Shown here piece after piece: positions 53,447-58,670 of a DNA stretch of 58,670 bases. The notes beneath the pieces are model-generated. The model worked only from the letters and a program-made list of their open reading frames with translations. It made no database searches and was not told where the DNA came from. A program made the position numbers and the translations under genes. Every line of letters starts with the position of its first letter. Position 1 is the stretch's first letter. The DNA is from Gordonia polyisoprenivorans NBRC 16320 = JCM 10675 (GTDB taxonomy: Bacteria; Actinomycetota; Actinomycetes; Mycobacteriales; Mycobacteriaceae), in contig NZ_BAEI01000061.1 of the NCBI RefSeq assembly GCF_000241325.1, positions 1 to 58,670 of the forward strand, given 5' to 3'.

Positions 53447-53911
53447 GAACCAGGCGCGTTCGTCCCCGTCGAGGGCGCGGGCCAGACGCTGACGTGTCGT
53501 CTCCGCGAGCGGCTCCGGCAGATCGTCGGGGGAAAACCAGGCCACCGCGAGGTTCTCGTCGTCGCCGACGCGCGGTTCACCGTCGACGTGCCGCGCGAGG
53601 AAGCAGACGTCGAGATACTGCGTCTGGTCCCCGTTCGGATAGGTGATCATCGGTGTCACGTCGATGCTCGTCAGACGGTCGACGGCTGCGGTGATCCCGG
53701 TTTCCTCGGCGATCTCCCGAACGATCGCGTGCGCGGGTTCTTCGCCGGGCTCGAGGACCCCCGAGACCACTGCCCACTCCTCGGTGTCGGCTCGGTGGGT
53801 CAGCAACACGCGGCCGGAGTCGTCGACGACGACCCCGCTGACCCCCGACAGCCACAGCGGGGCATGTCCGACGTGCGCACGAAGATCACGGATGAATTCG
53901 GGGATCGGCAT
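53438..53911 (-). CDS. Nudix hydrolase
   Basis: This 157-residue hydrolase has the Nudix box 'GVLEPGEEPAHAIVREIAEETGI' (in parts: G-x5-E, then R-E-x2-E-E-x-G) near residues 54-76. An N-terminal 'APLWLSGVSGVVVDDSGRVLLTHR' strand set and 'QYLDVCFLARHVDGEPR' fit MutT/NudC-like proteins. ATG 53911 with 'MPIPEFIRDLRAHVGH' is a typical actinobacterial start. The stop codon lies inside the tandem repeat 53388-53446, which probably altered the last residues. The nucleotide substrate is unknown. Confidence 0.88.
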   Translation of the reverse strand: MPIPEFIRDLRAHVGHAPLWLSGVSGVVVDDSGRVLLTHRADTEEWAVVSGVLEPGEEPAHAIVREIAEETGITAAVDRLTSIDVTPMITYPNGDQTQYLDVCFLARHVDGEPRVGDDENLAVAWFSPDDLPEPLAETTRQRLARALDGDERAWFRR

Positions 53912-54094
53912 GATGACGATCTTGCCTTCCGCATCCGCACACCGCCGGGCGCGCGGGCGCGCCGCGCCAGCGCCGGTGACCGTGTTCACATTCGCGCTGG
54001 TCGAAGGCGCCAGATCGGCGAATCGCACTCGCGTTCGAGTTCTTGTCGGTGGCCGATGCTTCACTGGGCCCATCCCGACGCAGAGGAGGCCACG

Positions 54095-54640
54095 GTGTTC
54101 GACCCACACACCCCCGATTTCGATGCTCCCGACCCCAACACACCCGACCCCAACACACCCGATCTCGTCACGCCCGAAACAGGCGAACCCGATCCGGTCC
54201 TGGCCTGGACGGCGATGCGTGACTGGCTCGCCGACTCGGTGGCGGGCATCCCCGCCGGCGGCGTCCTCGACCTCGGTCCCGCCGAGTACGACGACTCCGA
54301 CGATGCCGGCGACGTGCCGTGTGCTCAGATCCTGGTACTGCGTGACCAAACCTTCATGGTCAGGCTCTCGACGACAGTGATGACCATCCCGGCGGTTGCC
54401 GGATACGCGGTACCGCGCGCGATGCTCGACCGCTGGAACTACGAGGATCGGTTCCGTGATTGCACGCACGGATATCTGCTCACCCGTTCACGCGGCTGCG
54501 TCGCGGACGTGTGCGTCGCCTGGTTTCGGGACCGCCGTGCGATCAGTGGTCCCGCAGTCCTGGGTTGCCACTACACCACCGGTGACCCCGACCCCCGGGC
54601 CCGCGCCGCAGGGCGCGGCTCGGATGGGGGAGACCCCTGA
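54095..54640 (+). CDS. Hypothetical protein with Asp/Pro/Thr-rich N-terminus
   Basis: This 181-residue protein starts at a GTG preceded by GAGGAGG. Its first 35 residues repeat 'APDPNTPD'-like units, then a globular domain runs 'VLAWTAMRDWLADSVAGIPAGG', 'AQILVLRDQTFMVRLSTTVM', 'LDRWNYEDRFRDCTHGYLLTRS'. No membrane segment or signal peptide is seen. An ATG at 54056 extends the frame by 13 residues as an alternative start. The order of a beta-rich 'QTFMVRLSTTV' and Trp-rich helix could be a YbjN/T3SS-chaperone-like fold, but I do not recognise the family. Confidence 0.65.
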   Translation: MFDPHTPDFDAPDPNTPDPNTPDLVTPETGEPDPVLAWTAMRDWLADSVAGIPAGGVLDLGPAEYDDSDDAGDVPCAQILVLRDQTFMVRLSTTVMTIPAVAGYAVPRAMLDRWNYEDRFRDCTHGYLLTRSRGCVADVCVAWFRDRRAISGPAVLGCHYTTGDPDPRARAAGRGSDGGDP

Positions 54641-54702
54641 TCTTTCCCCCAGAAACCGTGCTGACCAGTGAATTCGGCCGACGGACGGCGCATGGTGGAG
54701 TC

Positions 54703-54936
54703 ATGAACACCACAACAGACGCCACCACCACCCACGACGGCAGCGCACGCCGCAACGGCCCGAACTTCTGGAAGGTCCTGGGCATCATCGCGATCGTCCT
54801 CATCGCACTGGCGATGCTCGGACCAATCCTCAAGGGACTGTTCTGGATCGGTTTGATCGGCCTGGCCGTCTACGGTGCGATCATGCTGCTCCGGGCCTCC
54901 CGCAGCAAGGGCGGACCCACGTCGTCCGGCTTCTGA
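54703..54936 (+). CDS. Small two-helix membrane protein
   Basis: This 77-residue protein has a Thr-rich N-terminus, then two hydrophobic segments ('VLGIIAIVLIALAMLGPIL' and 'LFWIGLIGLAVYGAIMLL') joined by a short turn, and a basic tail. It is probably a membrane hairpin. ATG 54703 has a GTGGAG site. It stands alone between the hypothetical and parA-like genes on the same strand. Function unknown. Confidence 0.75.
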   Translation: MNTTTDATTTHDGSARRNGPNFWKVLGIIAIVLIALAMLGPILKGLFWIGLIGLAVYGAIMLLRASRSKGGPTSSGF

Positions 54937-55032
54937 TCCCGGAGAGGGGGAGCCGGAGCAGACCAGCCGACGCAGACTCGCAGAGAAAGCGTCGACCTGC
55001 GACGATGACCCCACTGCGGTTACCCTCCCCTC

Positions 55033-55890
55033 ATGCCGAGGGTGATCGCCACCATCAGTCTGAAGGGCGGGGTGGGCAAGACGACGGTGACCGCCGGGGT
55101 CGCCGAATTCTTGTCCGCCGTATTCGGCAAACGGGTGCTCCTGGTCGATCTGGACGCCCAGACCAGCCTGACGACGGTCATGATCGGCCCCGAGCGTTGG
55201 CTCGAACTCAACGATCGGGGCCGGACCCTTGCCACGCTGTTCTCCGACGCCCTCGACGGGACCGCGTATTTCGATCGTGAGGCCGTGCTACAGCGTGGGG
55301 TGTCGTCGGTGGCGGAGGTCACCGGTGTGGACCTGCTACCGGCATCGCTGGACCTGATCGAGCTCGCCGAGGAGTTGAGTGCGCGGCGGGTACTGGCCGA
55401 CGACCACGCCGCCGCCGTGGAGATCCTGCGCCGCGCCATCGCACCCGTCGCCGACGACTACGACTTCGTCCTGATCGACTGCCCACCCACCATGGGACCC
55501 TTCACCCTCAACGGGCTCGCCTGCGCCGACGGCTTCCTCATCCCGACCATCCCGGACGTGTTGTCCACCTATGCCATTCCGCATGTCCAGCGGCACGTCG
55601 CCGACTTTGCCGAAGAGATCGGACGCGACATCCGCGAGCTCGGAGTCGTCATCAGCAAGTATCGGCCGTCGTCGGTGTTGCACCAGGACACGGTCAAGCG
55701 GCTGCGTCGTGACACCACCATCCAGAACGTGCTGCCCGCCTACATCCACGAGGGCAACGTCGTCGGCGCGGCCGCCGCGTTCGAGCCGTGGCCGACGCTG
55801 CGCGCCAAGTACGGCCATCACGGCCACTACGAGCAGTTCGAGGCACTCACGCGTGCGGTCATGACCGAAGCGTTGGTCAAACTCCACTGA
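55033..55890 (+). CDS. ParA-family ATPase (orphan)
   Basis: This 285-residue Walker-type ATPase has the deviant Walker A 'LKGGVGKTTVTAGVAEFL' near residue 11, 'VLLVDLDAQTSLTTVM', and Walker B 'FVLIDCPPTMGPFTLNGLACAD'. ParA proteins move DNA or protein cargo by ATP-driven dimerisation. There is no parB, centromere-like repeat or plasmid gene next to it, so it is an orphan, perhaps positioning a protein complex. ATG 55033 is preceded by a weak ribosome site. Confidence 0.9.
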   Translation: MPRVIATISLKGGVGKTTVTAGVAEFLSAVFGKRVLLVDLDAQTSLTTVMIGPERWLELNDRGRTLATLFSDALDGTAYFDREAVLQRGVSSVAEVTGVDLLPASLDLIELAEELSARRVLADDHAAAVEILRRAIAPVADDYDFVLIDCPPTMGPFTLNGLACADGFLIPTIPDVLSTYAIPHVQRHVADFAEEIGRDIRELGVVISKYRPSSVLHQDTVKRLRRDTTIQNVLPAYIHEGNVVGAAAAFEPWPTLRAKYGHHGHYEQFEALTRAVMTEALVKLH

Positions 55891-55919
55891 CCGCGGGCAC
55901 TCGCCGGCGGACACATCGA

Positions 55920-56663
55920 TCAGCTCAGCTGGGCCAGTTGCTCGATGAGCTCACGACGCGTGCCCTGCGCCTCCGAATGGCGCAGCGGCTTGACCCGTTC
56001 GACGAGGATCTCACCGGTCGCGTCGGGCAGCAGGCTCAGCACCTCGTCGAGGAATTCCTCGAGCGGCATCGCCCACTCGGCCTGCGCCTGTCCGGGCATG
56101 AGGTCGGTTTGTACGGCCGGAGGGACCAGCTCCAGGACGTCGATCCCCTTGGGCGCCAACTGCACTCGCAACGAGTCGGTGAATGAGTGAATCGCCGCCT
56201 TGGAGGCGCTGTAGGTCGCGGTGGCGACCATCGGGGTGAAGGCGAGTCCCGAGGAGACGGTGATGATGGTGGCGTCGGGACGGCCGGAGAGGAATTCGGT
56301 GAACGCGGCGACCAGTCGCAACGGTCCCAGGATGTTGGTTGTCACCACGGCCTCCGCGGTGTCGAGGAAACCGCTTGTGGTCAAGTCTTCCGGGCGCATG
56401 ATCCCGGCCATTGCGATGAGCACGTTGGTCTCGGGAAAACGTTGCTGCACTTCGGTGCTCACCCGGGTGATGTCGTCGGCATCGGCGGTGTCGATGCGGA
56501 CGGTGTGGACGCCGGGGTGGGCCGCGGCGATCTCGTCCAGCAGCGCCGTACGGCGTCCACCGATGATCACGGTGTTGCCGAGCTCGTGCAGGCGCAGTGC
56601 CAACCCCAGGCCGATGCCGGAGGTCGCGCCGGGGATGAAAACGGTGTTGTCGGTGAGTTTCAT
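55920..56663 (-). CDS. SDR oxidoreductase (DltE-like)
   Basis: This 247-residue SDR has 'FIPGATSGIGLGLAL' near residue 9, 'IAMAGIM' in place of the usual NNAG, the catalytic Ser/Tyr/Lys in 'TVSSGLAFTPMVATATYSASKAA', and a C-terminus rich in charged residues. The NAG-to-MAG change is common in DltE-like members. ATG 56663 begins 'MKLTDNTVFIPGATSG'. It is divergent from an XRE/MmyB regulator across a 103-bp gap; such pairs are common in actinobacteria and the regulator likely represses the SDR. Confidence 0.9.
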   Translation of the reverse strand: MKLTDNTVFIPGATSGIGLGLALRLHELGNTVIIGGRRTALLDEIAAAHPGVHTVRIDTADADDITRVSTEVQQRFPETNVLIAMAGIMRPEDLTTSGFLDTAEAVVTTNILGPLRLVAAFTEFLSGRPDATIITVSSGLAFTPMVATATYSASKAAIHSFTDSLRVQLAPKGIDVLELVPPAVQTDLMPGQAQAEWAMPLEEFLDEVLSLLPDATGEILVERVKPLRHSEAQGTRRELIEQLAQLS

Positions 56664-56766
56664 GGATGCCACTTCACCATCGGTGTACCCCTGCCCGCCA
56701 GGGCCCACCCATCCACGGATCGGTGATCCCTGGATCGTGCCGGCCGGCCGGAGTAGTTGTGGACAG

Positions 56767-57618
56767 ATGATCACCAGCCTCGGAACCACCATCGACCGAG
56801 CCGGACTCGCACAGTTCCTGCGTTCCCGGCGCGATGCGCTGCAACCGGCCGACGTCGGGCTGCCCGCCGGAGTCCGCCGACGCACCCGCGGGCTGCGTCG
56901 CGAGGAGTTGGCGCAGCTGGCCGGTATGTCGACGGACTACTACAGCCGGCTCGAACAGCAGCGTGGGCCGCATCCGTCGGCGCAGATGATCGCCGCGATC
57001 GCTCAGGCGCTGCACCTGCGGCTCGACGAACGCGACCACCTGTTCCGGCTGGCCGGCCTGAATCCACCGGATCGGATGGCGCACGACGATCACGTCGGCC
57101 CCGGCATGATGCGGATCGTCGACCGGCTCACCGACACCCCGGCGATGGTCGTCAACAGTGCGGGAGAAACGTTGTGGCAGAACGCGTTGTGCGTGGCGCT
57201 CATCGGTGACGACAGTGTTCACACCGGGTATCGCCGCAGCATCACCTACCGGTGGTTCACCGATGAGGCGACACGCGCACGGTTTCCCGAGGCCGATCAC
57301 GACCATCACGCGCGAGCGCACACCGCGCGCCTGCGGACAGCGGTGACGATGCAGGGCCCGCGGTCGCGTGCGGCGCAGGTGGCCGACGAATTACGTTCGC
57401 AGAGTCCGCAGTTCGCCGAATTGTGGGACGAGCACGACGTCGGCACCCGACTCGCCGACGACGTCAAGCGTCTCCTGCATCCCGACCTCGGCCTGATCGA
57501 GGTGAATTGTCAGACGCTCCTCGACCCGGACCGCGCGCACGCCCTGCTGGTGTACACCGCGATACCCGGAAGCGAAAGCCACGAGAAACTGTCGATGCTC
57601 TCGGCGGTCACGATCTGA
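56767..57618 (+). CDS. XRE-family regulator with MmyB-like ligand domain
   Basis: This 283-residue regulator has an N-terminal Xre helix-turn-helix ('RRTRGLRREELAQLAGMSTDYYSRLEQQRG' in parts, residues about 35-65). A C-terminal MmyB-like PAS ligand domain follows, with 'MVVNSAGETLWQNALCVAL', 'YRWFTDEATRARFP' and 'LWDEHDVGTRLADDVKRLLHPDLG'. MmyB-type regulators bind fatty acids or similar ligands and typically control a divergent oxidoreductase, here the SDR at 55920-56663. Its end overlaps the convergent MFS gene by 11 bp. Confidence 0.92.
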   Translation: MITSLGTTIDRAGLAQFLRSRRDALQPADVGLPAGVRRRTRGLRREELAQLAGMSTDYYSRLEQQRGPHPSAQMIAAIAQALHLRLDERDHLFRLAGLNPPDRMAHDDHVGPGMMRIVDRLTDTPAMVVNSAGETLWQNALCVALIGDDSVHTGYRRSITYRWFTDEATRARFPEADHDHHARAHTARLRTAVTMQGPRSRAAQVADELRSQSPQFAELWDEHDVGTRLADDVKRLLHPDLGLIEVNCQTLLDPDRAHALLVYTAIPGSESHEKLSMLSAVTI

Positions 57619-58670
57619 GGTGTTCACGCGCCGCAGTGCTGTCGACCAGTTCCGACGGGCACGCGCCCGACGCCTCGCCGGCGACCGAGGCGAGTTCCTC
57701 ACCCACCGACAAACGCGGCTCCGATGTGTCTGTCGCAGGGACGGTTTCGACGGTGGTGGGCTTCGAGCCGGTGAACAGTGAGGCGATGGCGCCGAGGACG
57801 CAGCAGATGAGTGCGAAGGTGAATGCTGCGGTGAGGCCGTCGGAGAAGGGGTCGCTGATCAGGTGGGGGAAGAAGTTGAGGCCGGTGAGGTGATCGACGC
57901 TGGTTTGGGGGAGTCCTTGCAGTGCTTGGCCGGCGACTTCACGGATCGGGTTGTAGCCGAGGAATGCCGCGAACAGGATACCGACGGTCGGGATGTGGGC
58001 AATCCCGTCGGCAGCGGGTGCGGGCATACCGTTGGCCGTCAGACCCGAGTACATGGCGTCGGGCAGGTGGGTGGAGAGCCCGGCGATCATCAGCGAGAAG
58101 AACAGGCCGATCGACAGGACCATCGCGGCGTTCTGGAAGGTGGTCATCATGCCCGCGCCGGAGCCGCGGGAGGTGACCGGTAGGGAGTTCATGACCTCGG
58201 CGCGGTTGGGTGAGGCGAACAGGCCCATCCCGATGCCGTTGATGAGGAGCGCGAGAGCGAACACCCAGTAGGTGAAGTTCACCGGCATCGCGATCAGCGC
58301 GCCGAAGGTACCCGCGGTGATCAGCATGCCCATGGTGGTGAACCACTTGGTGCCGAGCTTGTCCGAGAGTGCTCCGGAAACCGGTGCGCTGATGAGGAAG
58401 CCGATGGTCATCGGGATCATGTAGATACCGGCCCACAGCGGGGTACGGGAGTAGTCGTAGCCATGCTGCGGCAACCAGATGCCCTGCAGCCAGATGATGA
58501 GGATGAACTGCAAACCGCCACGGCCGATGGAACCGGCGAGGTTGGCGAGGTTGCCGAAGGTGAATGACCGGTTCTTGAACAGGCTGAGTTCGAACAGTGG
58601 GCTGTCGACCTTGGTTTCGATGAACACGAACGCGGCCAACACGATGACGCCGCCGATCAGCCCGGTCAGT
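57608..58670 (-). CDS. MFS efflux transporter (DHA2/EmrB-QacA type), 5' truncated by window
   Basis: The C-terminal 350 or so residues of a 14-helix drug:H+ antiporter are present; the start lies beyond the right end, where the frame stays open. Visible features are 'NLAGSIGRGGLQFILIIWLQG', 'AGIYMIPMTIGFLISAPVSGALSDKLGTKW' (in parts, the family motif A after TM8), 'SPNRAEVMNSLP' and 'RGSGAGMMTTFQNAAMVLSIGLFFSLM'. The last 60 residues are a polar cytosolic tail. It probably exports drugs or a toxic metabolite. Convergent with the XRE gene. Confidence 0.88.
   Translation of the reverse strand, partial: LTGLIGGVIVLAAFVFIETKVDSPLFELSLFKNRSFTFGNLANLAGSIGRGGLQFILIIWLQGIWLPQHGYDYSRTPLWAGIYMIPMTIGFLISAPVSGALSDKLGTKWFTTMGMLITAGTFGALIAMPVNFTYWVFALALLINGIGMGLFASPNRAEVMNSLPVTSRGSGAGMMTTFQNAAMVLSIGLFFSLMIAGLSTHLPDAMYSGLTANGMPAPAADGIAHIPTVGILFAAFLGYNPIREVAGQALQGLPQTSVDHLTGLNFFPHLISDPFSDGLTAAFTFALICCVLGAIASLFTGSKPTTVETVPATDTSEPRLSVGEELASVAGEASGACPSELVDSTAAREHLRS

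Noticed and set aside
52736..54056. Plus-strand open frame upstream of the hypothetical gene at 54095
   Set aside because: The upstream part is antisense to the quinone oxidoreductase and Nudix genes. Only the part from the GTG at 54095, with its GAGGAGG site, is credible.

Overview
The window is high-GC DNA from a mycolic-acid actinobacterium (Mycobacteriales), most likely Gordonia or a close relative. The evidence is a complete propane/phenol-type soluble diiron monooxygenase operon with its own GroEL and AcoR-like activator, a PacL1-CtpC metal export pair, frequent GTG/TTG starts, and ATGA/GTGA overlaps between genes. No rRNA, tRNA, CRISPR array, phage or recognisable insertion sequence was seen.

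Layout. Positions 1-13.6 kb hold a polyol/sugar (probably inositol-type) utilisation cluster. It has two sugar-isomerase-fold proteins, two Gfo/Idh/MocA dehydrogenases, a sugar-porter MFS transporter, a complete sugar ABC importer, a PhyH-type dioxygenase, two LacI regulators and a GntR/UTRA regulator. Copies of a short dispersed repeat bracket it in opposite orientations. Boxes matching the recalled IolR motif of Corynebacterium lie in the transporter promoter region and in front of the GntR gene. Positions 13.8-17.3 kb hold housekeeping genes (rsgA-aroA, a VOC protein, two small hypotheticals). Positions 17.3-22.1 kb hold a secreted/lipoprotein locus on the minus strand: a small protein, a 790-residue WXG100-like protein and three tandem paralogous lipoproteins. 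Positions 22.3-27.0 kb hold an NCS2 nucleobase permease with an unusual tail, a Nudix hydrolase and pacL1-ctpC.

Positions 27.2-31.7 kb form a tightly coupled plus-strand operon: LipR-like esterase, SadH-like SDR, ferritin-like diiron protein and Baeyer-Villiger-type flavin monooxygenase. Positions 31.7-36.5 kb hold an SGNH hydrolase, an SDR, an acyl-CoA dehydrogenase with a divergent TetR regulator, and a class II aldolase. Positions 36.6-47.7 kb hold the minus-strand monooxygenase operon: prmA-prmB-prmC-prmD, amidohydrolase, DUF59 protein, alcohol dehydrogenase, GroEL and an AcoR/MimR-type activator. The enzyme would hydroxylate a small alkane, ketone or phenol. The alcohol dehydrogenase would take the alcohol onward, and the GroEL and DUF59 proteins probably help assemble the diiron and Fe-S subunits.

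Positions 47.8-48.9 kb hold an AbiEi/DUF559-like gene neatly bracketed by two nearly identical palindromic repeats, which I consider the best candidate for an undescribed mobile unit. Positions 49-58.7 kb hold scattered metabolic genes (beta-lactamase-fold esterase, aminotransferase, aldo/keto reductase, quinone oxidoreductase, Nudix, an orphan ParA, an SDR divergent from an XRE/MmyB regulator) and an MFS exporter cut by the window end. Everything is read from sequence and family knowledge; no database search was run.
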